From Priapulus caudatus (lineage: Eukaryota; Priapulida; Priapulimorpha; Priapulimorphida; Priapulidae), in NCBI RefSeq assembly GCF_000485595.1, contig NW_014577231.1, positions 588,184-644,211 on the forward strand: 56,028 bases of DNA, given 5' to 3'. This document shows, piece after piece, positions 20,440 through 32,639 of the stretch. A program made the position numbers and the translations under genes. The notes below the pieces were generated by a model that made no database searches, was not told the origin of the DNA, and saw only the letters and a list, made by a program, of their open reading frames with translations. How positions within the stretch are numbered: position 1 is the first letter of the stretch; every line of letters begins with the position of its first letter.

Positions 20440-21880
20440 TGACATTCCTGACTCAATTATCTCAACCAACTGTACCATATTCTTATCACTGTTGGTGGCT
20501 ACTCGAACTGTGTCCCAAGTGACGGACTATAGTGAGTTGATTAATCATGCCGCAGAGAGCTGAATCGACTCTTCTATGCTGTCTTCACTTTCATCGCTGT
20601 TCCGTATGGAGGCAAGGATGGTGTGACTAAGGTCGCAGAATGGTGGCAGATTAAGGGATTCAACATCATTACTAGAGACAGGTGCGATGTCATCCACTAA
20701 CAGCATTTTATCAGGGTTGTGGTCACCAATTGGGTGGCGGGAAATGGTGTCAGCTGCACTGTTTCGCACCTGGCACGTGGATCATTGGAAACTTGTAGCG
20801 CAGGGTCTTCTCCTTTAGGTTTCTTAGACGAGCGTTAGATATATCATCAAGTGATCTGTTGCCGAACAATTAAGCGGTGGCTTGTGATCTACTGCAATTG
20901 TAATATCATAACATCCAAGAACGAAGTACCTAGCTTTCTCCAGTGCATCAACTATACTGCCAGTGCCTCACCTTCTACTGGGGCATAACGGGATTCGGCT
21001 GAGTGAGTGAAATAGCTACCAACCAGGGTGACTTTTCATTCATGACGGCAACAGAACGGCACTGCCTTGAGGCAGTGACAGTGCGTCAGGAAAAGCCAGA
21101 ATCCACTGCCAGTTTTTGACCAATCTGTGGCAAGGCATGTAGGCTTGAACTTGTCGAAGATCAGTACACCCGGTTTACAAGGCCGAACCATGATCGCATG
21201 TCTGTAATGTTTTTTGGGGTGGGGAAGTCAGCGATAGGTTGTAGGTATTTCTTGCAAAGTCAAACACTGTCAAGTGTAATCTCGAATTCAGCAAATCCAA
21301 CGATGTCCTGAGCGAATACAAACTTCTCGGTTGAGAATGATTCCATTTCTGCCGTAGATGTCCAGCCAGTGACAAGCTTGAAAGAAGCTTTCCTCGATAT
21401 CATCTGCTCACAGGAGCGCATCATCAACACATTTTCTCTTGCTTGGCACCTCACAGACAATCTCGTCGAACCGCCCTGTGTAGCCATCTCCGGAGGCAAT
21501 GTATCCCTGGGGGCAGTGCGATATCTGTACCTGCACCAGGGAGTGATAAACATAGTGTGATGTTTGTCTTCATCGTGAATGGGCACGATATGGTAACTAT
21601 TCCATGCATCAAACACAGATTTCTTTATACCATGGGCTACTGACCTTGCTTGATGAAATGGAGATTGAGTGTGATGAGTTTCTCTGAGTCCATCGGCATT
21701 GAGAGGTTGAAAGTCGACAGTACAGCGAGGTTGCCCGTTCTTTTTTGCACAAATAACCTTTCTATGACACCATTCATGTTACTGGTTCACCATCTGATAC
21801 CGGTTCAACTAACTTGTAGCCTGATATCTTGATCCAGGCTAGCTTTCACGTCATCTTGCCAGTGTAGAGGAACAGGTACA
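20440..21880 (-). pseudogene. Gypsy reverse transcriptase and RNase H, broken
   Basis: RT landmarks, in several frames: VVCAKKNGQPR-like entry near 21750, FDAWNSYHIVPIHDEDK (21616 down), FITPWCRYRYRTAP, and the catalytic box CVDDALL at 21411-21431 followed directly by TGA where the family has Trp. VFAQDIVGFAEFEI comes after it. RNase H shows VEGEALAV, ALEKARYFVLGCYDITIAVD and, at the end, VRNSAADTISRHPIGDH. At least six frame breaks or stops make it inactive. Confidence 0.8.
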
Positions 21881-21920
21881 GGTGTGTGATGAGCCACTAG
21901 TGTGGCATCGGGGTTGACCA

Positions 21921-22466
21921 TTAGCTGGGACACTTCTCGATGCATGCATGTGACACAGTCTCCCCAGTAGCATTGGCAGTATCATTTCTACTTCCTACAA
22001 CTTTGTCGATCGTTGGAAAGTTCTTGGTAATCATGCCAAGTGCAATGCAGGCCTCCCTGCTAATGAAGAATTTGTTGGAATTGTCAGTAAATGTATACAA
22101 TTTGCGGGTTTCGACAGCATTACCGTCAGGGTGTTTGCCATATAACCTCAAGATGACTGCACCAAGGATGTTGATGCCCTTCTTGTTTGCATCGTGCATC
22201 TTCAAGGTTACATGGATGAGGTCATGTTTCTGGAGACCAAGTTGAAGAATGACTTTGGTACTGGCGAGACAGCATTGGCAGCCGGTATCAGCCGTGGCGG
22301 CGAGGACAGTTGTCCTAGGTTTCGAGGTGAGGGTTGAATGGAAGCCAAGTCGTTCATAGTCTTCATGAAGGACCTTTACCGTAAGGTTAATGAACGGTTG
22401 AGTTCGAAAGGCCTGCTTGGTCCATATGTCAGATAGCTGGTTGTATAGGTGATGGTCAAGGGTCAA
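21921..22466 (-). pseudogene. Gypsy aspartic protease region
   Basis: An uninterrupted 181-codon stretch contains ATADTGCQCCLAS, the DTG active site of a retrotransposon protease that works as a dimer. It continues with LKMHDANKKGINILGAVIL and FISREACIALGMITKNFP, both well conserved in Ty3/gypsy elements of marine invertebrates. This is the best-preserved part of the element; as a part of a broken polyprotein it is not expected to function. Confidence 0.85.
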
Positions 22467-22777
22467 AGTCCTCTTATCATAGTGCCAGCTAAGACTTGTT
22501 GCCGCACACAGAGAATGAAATATTGCACCTTCATATTTACTTTGGGAGTTTGTAGGTTTTTCTGATTTCTGTTTGTTCTTGCTGCGACAGACACTCTCAA
22601 AATGATTATCTCGATTGCAGTACTTGCAGATGTGACCGTAAGCTGGTCATTCCCTTTTCCTAATGTTTAAAGCGCACATTTTCCCAGGTTCTTTCTTTCC
22701 ACAGTAAAAACACCACTCATTACTGTCAGTCTTTTTGTGTACATGATGAGCTGTATTTTTTCTGCATCGGTACGTAC

Positions 22778-23812
22778 TAGGGCTGTAACGATACACTCGC
22801 ATATTCGGTGCACCGAATATTGTTGTTGGATGATACGTATTCGTTATTCGCGTCATCATTCTTTGAATACTGACGAATACAAATAATATAAATGGAACCT
22901 ACTTGAACAAATCTTTTTTAAACTGCAATTCTACGCCGATTTGCTCGAATTCTGAATGTTGTTCGCACCTTTCCCCGTGAACGCACCTAGACTGGTACCC
23001 GTCCCTTCTCACACGTCGAGAAGACCGGGACGTGTATCTTACTATCACGTGTAACTCACCCCATATCGAGCGTGTGAGAAGAGACGGATACTAGGGTTGC
23101 AGCGGTATACCGGGTATTGCGATATTATCGCGGTGTAATATTTTAGAATTATCATACCGTAACCAGCTCAATACCACGATTTTCTTGTTGACATGTGATA
23201 TACACGTGTACAGTGATGTCACGAAAATCGGACACAGCCATGCCGCGTTTTTCCAGCCATGTGCGCGGCAGCGGCGCCTTTGATTGAAGTACGGGGCTCG
23301 ATCGATCGCGAGCGCGTAGTGCGTTTCACTAACGTCCGCTAAGAGTTGTTCGTTAATGGGGGAAAGTTGTCCGGAGGCTTAGCGGACAACACGCACGCAC
23401 ACACGCACACACGCGCGCGCACACGCAAACACATGCACACACACACTCACGCACACCCATACGCACACACACGTACGCACACACACACACACGCACACAC
23501 ATACGCGCACACACACGCGCGCGCGCGCGCACACACACGCAAACCCACGTACGTATACGCACACACACACGCGCACACACATACGCACACACGTGTATGC
23601 ACACACACGCGCGTGCGCACACACACACATACGCACCCACACACATACGCACACACATACGCACACACACGCACACACACACGCGCGCACTTACACGCAG
23701 ACACACATACGCATTTTCATGTGAGTCTGCTAAAATACGTCTGCTAAAACACCCTAGGAGCCAGGGCATGATTGCGCGCCATTCTATCGTTAACATAAAG
23801 CATTTTTGTTTA

Positions 23813-23847
<35 letters not shown>

Positions 23848-23972
23848 TTTATTCCTTGGTAGTTTTTACAGCTTTAACAAGTGCGTATTCCTATTCGTGA
23901 AATATTCGTATTCGCATGCATATATCGTGATACGTATCGTATTCGTGACCTAGTGTGTTCGTTACAGCCCTA
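22778..23972. mobile_element. hAT element inserted in gypsy gag
   Basis: The ends TAGGGCTGTAACGA and TCGTTACAGCCCTA-type form the TIR. The flanks GTACGTAC (22770-22777) and GTAAGTAC (23973-23980) are an 8-bp target duplication with one mismatch, as hAT transposons make. Inside, a second hAT-like end (TAGGGTTGCAGCGGTATACC at 23093) suggests a composite. A 330-bp CA/CACG tract and an AT tract fill much of the rest. No transposase. Confidence 0.85.
23385..23712. repeat. CA/CG-type microsatellite
   Basis: About 330 bp of ACACAC, ACGCAC and CGCGCG units. Long open frames on both strands here are low-complexity artefacts. A pure AT run follows at 23817-23847. Confidence 0.95.
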
Positions 23973-24719
23973 GTAAGTACTGCCAGCAGCTTCAGCATCT
24001 TGAGAGTCATGACATCGAGATGCTGAGCGCTTTCCAGCTTCTTTGGCTTCTACAAGTTGGAAGACTGTTCCAGAGTCATGTCTTGATTTTTCTCACCAAT
24101 TAGATCCAGCTAGATTTTAGAGTCCTCGACACCACGAGTGAGGACATCTCGCAGAATGGCTTCGGTGTAGTTTACTTCATCATTGCAGTTAGGACAACTT
24201 ATGGCAAATTTGCACACGCCAGCTTGGCCACGAAGCCGGCCGCCAAAAGAGCAAACTGTCTCCTCACGATCCTCGTGCATATTGTGGATAGTAACACGTG
24301 CTACCATAGTGTTATCCTCTGACAGCAGAACTCGAATGGCTTTCAGCACATCCTCTTCAGACTTGTCAGTCAGCGAGCCGCCTGCAGTTTGAGTTAGATC
24401 TTAGTGCAGTGTGTCATCACAGCACTCTAATAGTTTTACAACGAGATCCTTTCCTGTAACCTTGGTTGCCGCGACATGGTCCTTTCATCTAGAAATGCCC
24501 GTCTGCACTTGAACCAGCTAAGGAGGCAGTAGGACACTTTACTTTCTCGACTTTGGCAGCAACAGCAGCACCAGGGGCGGCTGCGTTGTGTACAGTTGCA
24601 TGTGTTGTCAGGAGTGCGGCGACCACAATGGTGTCCACGTCTTCGGTTTTCGTACTGACAGTCTGGGATAAGGCACTTTACTACAGGCATTTTGTTGCTC
24701 ATGAATTGATGCTGTCTTT

Positions 24720-25735
24720 AGACTAGGGGTAGATCAGATCTCCATCAAAAATAAGTATGGAATGCTGTTTTCAGCTATATTCATACTAGGACGACATCAC
24801 AAAGGATGGAGACCTGTAATTATGTAATACACAACATGGTTAATCAAATTTAACTGAAGCACAGAACATGTGGTTAAATAAACTAAAATGAACTGTTACA
24901 GTCACAGTACATTATTCTCTAAGAATACGTGTATGAATCACCTAGGACTTAATCTGGGTCACGCCACGTGTCTAAACTCTGTCACTGTGACAAGGGCGTT
25001 AAGGTTATCATCTAATTTGAATAATATCCTAGGTTTAATTAGATGCCAAAAACCACAACAATCAATTTTCTAATCGATACTGTAAGACACGTTGTTGAGT
25101 AGACTGAATCGTTTGATGAGACTGTTCATGAGATTGTTTGATGAAAAATCATCTTTCTTGTAAAAATCATTGTTTGTGGGTCAAAAGATTAATCACAGCT
25201 GGTTATTATACGGTAAAGTTGCCTCCCGCACCAGGGATGATTAATACTGCAACAAACACATATACTAGCCACAACATGCTGTATTAAAGGTGTGCAACAT
25301 AAACTAATAAAACCTAATTAGATAGCACGTTAAAAACTAACTGCCGTTACAAACCTGGTTAGCCCTGCGTGACATTACATGCGTCTGACGTTACTGATTA
25401 AATTCGATTCTTGCACAATAGGCCCTACATTCATGCAATTTCATAAACTCCTGCTTTGGCAATAATTAAAAAAATTTCGATTGACATTTTGGATAGTTTA
25501 ATACCAGAAATTACTTGGCTGACGTTAAATCTATAGTTAAATCTATATAGCGTACTTCTATGAATCCTCCTGGAACCTCTACGCTTTATGTTGGCTTTGA
25601 AAAACTGTTTGGTGTTTGAAAGTCAGTGCACTAAAATGTCAGTGACTAAAAAGTCAGTGACACTAAAATGTTTATAAAATGCACAGATTACAGATTTCCT
25701 TTACGGTAATGAGATAAGGGCTAATTTATCCATAT
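24720..25735. other. Tektin intron, no gene seen
   Basis: AT-rich unique-looking sequence. A 5' gypsy LTR would be expected here, but no TG...CA block repeated near 19.4-19.7 kb was found. AAAATGTCAGTGACT-type words repeat at about 25635-25668. Confidence 0.35.
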
Positions 25736-25739
25736 TTAA

Positions 25740-26343
25740 AGGGATAGTAGTCTAGGATTTTACTGCATACAACTGTACTTGCTGTATAACAAATCGTCTA
25801 TACCCACACGTATTTGTTACCAGATACCTAATTTAATTGTTATAATTAATTACACAACGCTACAAAATTTGAACGGCGCCATGACACCCGCGACCGTGCT
25901 GCCACCCTGAAAAAGTTGGGTAATGCTAAAAGTTGTGCATTTGCCAATTTATTTTGCACGTTACAGACCGAGGGCTACTCACGAAGGTGCAATTATATTC
26001 ATACCTAAATGCTATTTAACCGAACGACGTTCATTTTAGGACAAATTTATCCATAATATAACTGAAATATATGTCGTTTATAAGATATTACAATTCTGCT
26101 TTTAAATTAATAAAATAAGAAACACCCTCGTCTGTAGCCCTTGGCTGAAAGTGGTTTTGCCGCAATATCAGATTGTGGCGTTTGAGTGGCGGCCACCGCC
26201 GTTGTAATCAAACTGAAGTCGTTAGTTTTTAAAACTTTTTTATAATATTTCTAATGGTAATTGAACCATGAAACCATTTATGTAGCGTAATTTTAACCTA
26301 AATTAACTGAAAATAACCCTAGAACCTAGAGTAAACGATCCCT
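25740..26343. mobile_element. TTAA-flanked MITE, copy A
   Basis: 604 bp bounded by TTAA (25736-25739, 26344-26347) with inverted ends AGGGATAGTAGTCTAGG and AGGGATCGTTTACTCTAGG. TTAA target sites point to the piggyBac or Kolobok group. Intact, unlike copy B. Confidence 0.85.
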
Positions 26344-26880
26344 TTAACTGTTTTATCTTTAAAAGTAATGATTATTTGCCTTCGGTTGCACAAAAAGAAC
26401 TTGTTTGACATCATGAAGATTTGTCTGTAAGCCAAAGCTGCTAGATGACATTCGTAGCCAATGTGTGGACATTGGAGTATATGGCAGTTGTTTGCTTTCC
26501 GAATGAAATTCAGTTTAATCGTCAAACTAGGCCTCCTTAAAGGGATAGTACTCTAGGATTTTACTGCATACAACTGTACTTACTGTATAACAAATCGGGC
26601 TATACCCACACGTATTTGTTACCAGATACCTAATTTAATTGTTATAATAATTACACATCAAACGCTACGCAATTTGAACGGCGCCATGACACCCGCGACC
26701 GTGCGGCCACCCGAAAAAGTTGCGTATTTGAGCCATTTATTTTTGCACGTTACAGACGAGGGCTAATCACCAAAAGTGGAATTATAATTTATACCTTAAT
26801 GCTATTTAACCGAACGATATTTCTTTTAGGGCAAATTTATACCATATTAAACTGAAACTATATTATACTATTCAGGCTGG

Positions 26881-29800
26881 GGGAAGTCCTGTGTGCTTTA
26901 TATTGTCCGCAGTTTGACGCTTGATTCATGTAGGGGACACCCCTGGAGTAAAAAAACTTGGGTAGACATTCTGAATCATGGAAGGATATGGTGAAATTCA
27001 AGATGGCGTTCAAGAGATGGCCGTCGATTCATGTAATTGACCATAACTCGCACCTATTTATGATAGGAGGTTTGATTTTGGTGTCTATCCTATATTTTAT
27101 GGGTCAGGCTATCCATTAAAATTGATACCCGTACGAAAATGCATTGCATCATTGTTAAATCTAAGATGGCGCCGAAAGGGACACCGTATCATATAAACTG
27201 CTTAATACTTCTCGGGCAGACTTATGATAGAAGGGTAATTTTCGTGTCTTCCCTATGTTTAGGGGTCAGGTTATCCACTGAGACTAATAACCAGATTAAA
27301 AACGCCACTGCATCACTATCAAGCTAAGATGGCCACAATATGACCATCATTTATTGAACTTTTCACATATCGCTATAATACTAGGCAGCATTTACAGTAT
27401 ACATGATATTATTGGTAAGGTAACTCTGTAATATTGATCACTGTGTCCTGCCATGTCCTACCCTACCGGTACAAGTACAAGACAGTGTATACGCGCCCTC
27501 AAAACTTTCGGGTATACTTGGTCATTAGGCAGGATAAACTAGCTATTGCATATGACGAAGGAGTTTACCACATAGGCAAGAGAAATCATGTTGTGGCGCC
27601 AGTTGAATCTTCAAAATATTGTTCTGTGTTTCGGATCGTTCGCATATGGTCAAGATTTTCCTTGGGTGTATGGGAAATACTTCGTTGATAGTAGAGCAAA
27701 AGTATTTGGATAAAAAACGGTATCTTTGGCCCTAACGGGACCAGGCAGTCTTGGGTGGCTCGCATTATGTGCGGTCCTTGGCAAGGTCATGAACTCTTGC
27801 TATCGGAAACCAATGGAAAGACTAGCAGTGGCAAGCATTCTTTGATAAATTGGGCATAGAAAGTACCAGGGCCTCTGGCAGGCTTGCCCCCTGAGGGAAA
27901 TGAAAGCCAAAGTGTCTCGGAGAAGGATCGGTTAGAAAGTCAAACAGCTGCTTGGCGGCGATATTTTGCTACCTCAATGGTATCCTTGTTTGGATGACTT
28001 CGAAGGACGTTCAAAACGACAGAAGAGCGAGAGAAGTGGAAACATTTATTGATATGGCTACATTCATTGATGTGGTCAATTTTGCAAAGGACGCTTGTGC
28101 GAGCTGATCGGGTAGGGAATTTGGCAATACACTTCGAAACTGTTGAGGCTTATCCTGGGCCTTTACTTCGGACATTTGACTCGACAACTACCTTCGCTGG
28201 AGTTCCTATACCTGGCAGACATGCAGAATTGTCTGAGACGGCACCAGGCTATTCATGAAAACTTTTTGAATGGGGGCTTTGTGATGCAAGCGTCGTCAGC
28301 TCATTTCACCAGCGTTGCAATGGCAATGTGGCTTTAGAGGAAAACAATAAACTGTTCTTGCAACAGAGGCAGTTTGCCGGTATTATGGTAGCCACAGGAA
28401 GAAGCAATACGTTAACGAATGGAATATAATTCCCATGGAAATGATGTCTGTTAACCACCTAGTTTAGGGGAGATAAGCGAGTCCAGAATGGACGATTCAG
28501 AGTTAGTTGTCACCATGAATCTCACACTGGATGTACTGAAGCTGGAGCAAAAGGTTTGATGATATGATGGCATATGTGTTACCCATGAGAAATCCGTTCA
28601 AAGTCTGCGAAGATACAGAAACAACGTGGCTGCACAGCCTCTGTCGTCTGCCATTATTGCCTGATTTGATGTTCGAAAGGATCGTGGTGACATCAATCTG
28701 TGTGTTGTTATTAGAGGTACAATGAGTTTCGAATAGGAGATGTAATAGAGCACAAACGAAGCAGCCTGAGTGATGTCTATTCTAATGCGGAAACGCTGAA
28801 GGACGTTTGCCACGCGGCAATGCGGTCGAGAAGAAGAAACCGAGCAAATTTATCAACATGGATTCAAATATCACAAACAGAGAAAGGAAGGATTTTGGTC
28901 AGCACAGAAGAAGTTAAGATACTTGCTGCGAGTTACGCGGTTGTGATGCCTAGATATGTGTTCCAACACGACACTCGTGGTGTCTACCAGTTAGCGCTAT
29001 TTCGAGACGATGGGTTTTAGTGAAGAAAACGCTGCAAAGTCTGGAGCTGGACAACGAACTCGAAAAAGAACTTGACAGTGCTGAGTTTACCAAGCTCGTC
29101 TCAGTGAGACGGCAATGCAACTGCGATACTTTAGTAGATGTCAATTGGATATGTCGAGAAGATTAGAACGTCCGTCATCTGAGAACATCTTGGAGATTTC
29201 TGTGAGGTATTCTTTGAAAAACGCGTAATGGCTTGATGTCAATGCCAGCCGTTATCGCTCTTGTTTTCGATTTCTACATCGAAGAGTATCTTGTCGAAGG
29301 AGCAGTGAACGACAAACGGAGGACCCTGAGACGCACCGATCGAGTACAGTAATCTCAATCGACTGAACAGTAAACTTGGCCAAAGAAATATGGGACAGCT
29401 TCTGGGCATTCCAGCGGCAATTAGGCTAGACTAGAGCGGAACTGCTTTGGACTAGGATTTCTGTAAATTCGGGACACATGTCCTGCCACGGAAAGATCCC
29501 TGTGTGGAAATTAGTAGATTAGCAAAATTGAAGGGAGCACAGGTAGTCTACGAAAAAAGAAACAAAGGTCCAGTCGGATCGGAATTAACAAACGGAAATT
29601 ACAACTGGAACTCGATTCTACTCTTGAAGAAAGCGCGACGTGTTCGAATCATGCCCATGTTTAGGATGGCTCAGGATCGGCTTGTACAAGAGGGATTTGT
29701 CGTGCTTCGTTCTCAAATTGAACTGAGTTGTGTTAGGTTGCTGTTCGTTACCATTTTCAGCCAGATCTGTTAAAACGCATTCGGTACTGGCTTTGAACTG

Positions 29801-31190
29801 TTGGATGAGAAGCAGGTCGTACGGCCGGGACCATTATAAGGTTACCATCCAAGTACATGTATTTGGCAGCCCAAAGGCAGAGGGCGTATGAATCTATACG
29901 TCGATGCTTCTTACTGACCGGCCGTCATGCGTCCTGACCTGGACTGTGAGCATCACACAGCGCAAACTATTGCATCCAAGATTCGCCAGCGCCTCAAACC
30001 GCGAACCAATAGCAACTCACAAGGAGATATACGAGAACGAACCGGGACATTTGTGTCTGAGCTTGCCAACGGAACTACTATATGGTTACAGGTTCGTGAA
30101 AACATCGAGTGGCACCATTACCTATATCAAAATATCGGAATTGAAATTCACCGACATACAGGCTATACCCACAGCAAGTCTTGTTGGACGTTCCTTGGAC
30201 TGCCCCGACTAGCACCGGCAGACTACAGGACATATTTCTCAGAGCCTTTATAACTCACCTCATACGGTACAGGATGAATGATTCGAGTTGCCCTCTCAGC
30301 TCTTCGACCTATCAGACTTGTGGATTCGAATGTATGCAGATAGCCCTCTGCTTGTTACAAGGACAAGGGTCCTCTATACATACACTTGCCGACGATGTTG
30401 CAGTGTGTGTTCATCGTTGTGACAGTGTTCCTACCAGCAAGGTCGCGATGTGTGTCAACAACAATGGGCCAAGCTGGTTGCGAACTTTTCACAAAATTGC
30501 CACCGAACAAGTCAAATCGACTCGGCAGCAAAACCAATTGGTATCCTCAAGGACACAGCTGATCATCCTAATTTAATACAGCTCTACCTTACCGAATCAT
30601 AATATGTATACTGTAAATCGGCTGCTAGTACTGATATAAGCGATATTGCTGAAAAATCTGATCACATCAAATGATGCGTCATATTTCGGTGGCCATCTTC
30701 AGCCTTCTTGGTCGGTGATGCAGTTGGTTTTTATCTGGGTTATTGTTCTCAGTGGACTTAACCTGAACTTCCTAAACAACATCGGGCATACGCGACAAGA
30801 AAACTATACCCATTCTATATAAAGGTCATGCAGAAGAAGCTATAAGCAGTTTATACTGAATACGGTGTCCCTTTCGGCGGGGCCATCTTAGATTTACCAA
30901 ATGATGGCTGCAATGCAATTTTCGGTACGGATCAGTTTTACATGGATAGCCCTGACCCAAAATGATATTGGGATAGGACACCAAAATTCACCTCCTATCA
31001 TTACAATAGTGGCGAGTTATGGTCAATACATGAATTGACAGCCATCTTGAACGCCATCTTGAATTTCACCTATCCTTCCCATGATTCAGAATGTCTACCC
31101 AAGTTTTTTTTACTCCCAGGGGTGTCCCCTACATGAATCAAGCGTCAAACTGCGGGGACATATAAATGCACACAGGACTTCCCCCAGCTG
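26881..31190 (+). mobile_element. 4.3-kb DNA transposon with about 500-bp terminal inverted repeats
   Basis: The left arm starts CAGGCTGGGGGAAGTCCTGT and the right arm, read inward, starts CAGCTGGGGGAAGTCCTGT. The arms stay alignable for roughly 480-520 bp (to about 27350 and back from about 30660), including GGGGACACCCCTGG, CAAGATGGCG and AAGATGGCCACC words. Between them is a broken coding region on the plus strand. The target duplication is unclear: flanks are AT-rich and agree only partly. The family is not identified. Confidence 0.75.
27434..30600 (+). pseudogene. Decayed protein(s) of the long-TIR transposon, unknown family
   Basis: Across three frames on the plus strand the reading gives, in order: VGNLAIHFETVE, FLYLADMQNCLRRHQAIHEN, GGFVMQASSAHFTSVAM, VNEWNIIPMEM-like, NPFKVCEDTETTWLHSL, EYEIVEHKRSSLSDVYSNAE-like, and later GRILVSTEEVKILAASYAVV. 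From 29504 come RLAKLKGAQVVYEKRN and DRLVQEGFVVLRSQIEL; from 29927 comes RENIEWHHYLYQNIGIEIHR. The first part resembles a widespread uncharacterised animal transposon protein with an 'H-x-E/D-x-V...YL-x-DM...F-x-x-G-x-x-V' pattern, but I cannot name the enzyme. More than ten frame breaks. Its position midway between the inverted repeats supports its being the element's own gene. Confidence 0.45.
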
Positions 31191-31290
31191 ATAGATTATA
31201 TGTCGTTTATAAGATATTACAATCCTTTTGCTTTTAAATTAATAAATAAGAAACACCCTCGGTCTGTAGCCCTAGGCTGAAAAGTGATTT

Positions 31291-31801
31291 TGTAAGGTTG
31301 TACTTGGCGTGACGTATAGTGTGTACCAGGTAATGATAAAGGTAGTGCAAGACGCAAAGCAAATACGAACTAGAGGCGTAACGTACCACAATCACGTATA
31401 TTGTAAGCTATTACAATTACAATGGCAAAGCAATGGTAAATCAACGATAACAGGGGGTATACGTGCAACACGGACAGTTGGGGGTGAAACAATGGGGAGA
31501 GGAGTTCTACCGCTCCAAGCGCGGCGCGCCTTTTATATCAACCCGGCCTTTGTGACCGACATCCGGGCATTATCTTCTCACCTCCTGAGCTTCGCCAGGC
31601 CGCATCCTTATGCGACCTGCGATCGCTGCTTCGCGAGCACCGCGTGCCCCCCTCTCCACACTCCATCTGTCGACCACGCTATCCGGTCAGTTTATTAAAC
31701 AGCTCTGCACGCCCTGTGTGCAACACCTCAGTCTGCTTGCTAGGCGCCTTGAATAAATAATGAGCGTGCGCGATGCTACCTTGCACGCCAGCATCGCTAC
31801 A
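31291..31801 (+). mobile_element. Solo LTR
   Basis: 511 bp from TGTAAGGTTG to CATCGCTACA, with flanks GATTT and GTTTT as a 5-bp target duplication with one mismatch. Copy A of the surrounding MITE shows the empty site. It contains TTTTATATC (promoter-like) and AATAAATAA (31752, poly(A)-signal-like). It is unrelated to the LTRs at 15403 by eye. Confidence 0.8.
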
Positions 31802-31996
31802 GTTTTGCGCAAGTTATCCGATCGTGCGCTTTGAGTAGCGCCACCGTCATTGTAATCAAACTGTAGTCGTTAGTTTTAAAACATTTTTTAATAATATTTC
31901 TAATGGTGATTGAACCATGAAACTTTTCATGTAGCGTAATTTTAACCTAAATTCACTGAAAATAACCCTAGAACCTAGAGTAAACGATCTCTTTAA

Positions 31997-32639
31997 GGTT
32001 CTGCTTAGTACACCGAAGTACATTACATTTCGTATTCGATCATATCTATAGTGATTTCTGCTTACTGGCGTAGTGATTACCAACTGTAACGTTTTTGGTG
32101 TATTCTGGCTGTGTGTGCAGCATTTGTGGGCATCTACCTGGTACGTTCGGTTGCACGAGGATGTTACTTGGTCATAGCCGTCAGGGACACCCGGAACTCC
32201 CCTATAGCCAGCAACCAGTCTCGCTACTGAGTTTGCGTACCTCCCCAGCGTTCGTTCCATGCTCTGGTGAGGTGGCTGGGATTAGACATCAATGGCAGAC
32301 ATTAGGCAACAGACAACACAATGCAAGGGTATCGGTGCACGACCCCATTGCTTTCACTGCAATGAGTGTTTGGTAGTAATTAACTGACAGCACTGGTCTC
32401 ACTACAACCACTATAAGCCAACTGCCACTGCTTCCAGCTAACACGTAGCTGGCATTCATGGTGCACACTGGAAACCTTGACAGATTCATGCCACCTATTT
32501 ATGGCTTAACATGCATCCCGCAACAGTAGATATAAAAACAGCGCAAGTCATAACTATTTCACGGGTGAGTGAAGAACAAAAATGTGAAATTTTACAACTA
32601 ACACACAGGAACTCACACACCTACACACAGAACATTCAT
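31997..32639. other. Probable 5' part of the non-LTR element, noncoding
   Basis: No gene recognised. The region directly upstream of the 2A-like frame may be its 5' UTR, but the 5' end of the element is not defined. Confidence 0.3.

Larger units (their letters stand above)
19740..24715 (-). mobile_element. Decayed Ty3/gypsy retrotransposon
   Basis: On the minus strand the order is gag (24715 down), a hAT insertion, the gag zinc finger, protease, reverse transcriptase, RNase H, and an integrase remnant with its C-terminal tail. This is the Ty3/gypsy order. Stops and frameshifts occur in every part and the integrase catalytic core is missing. No LTR pair was found. Confidence 0.85.
22480..24715 (-). 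pseudogene. Gypsy gag, interrupted by a hAT element
   Basis: The start MSNKMPVVKCLIPDC (from about 24702) resembles gypsy gag; frameshifts follow. The segment 24349-24110 reads EDREETVCSFGGRLRGQAGV and CKFAISCPNC, then MTLEQ. Gag is then cut at 23981 by a hAT insertion (22778-23972) and resumes at 22769 with the nucleocapsid finger: WCFYCGKKEPGKM, then AYGHICKYCNRDNHFESVC. Stops appear on both sides. Confidence 0.8.
26541..31992. mobile_element. TTAA-flanked MITE, copy B, split by two insertions
   Basis: It matches copy A in three pieces: 26541-26875, about 31193-31290, and about 31807-31992, again bounded by TTAA (26537-26540, 31993-31996). The first break is filled by the long-TIR transposon, the second by a solo LTR. 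Confidence 0.85.

Noticed and set aside
23346-23817. Open frames of His-Thr or Cys-Val repeats
   Set aside because: CA/CG microsatellite within the hAT element, no non-repetitive coding part.
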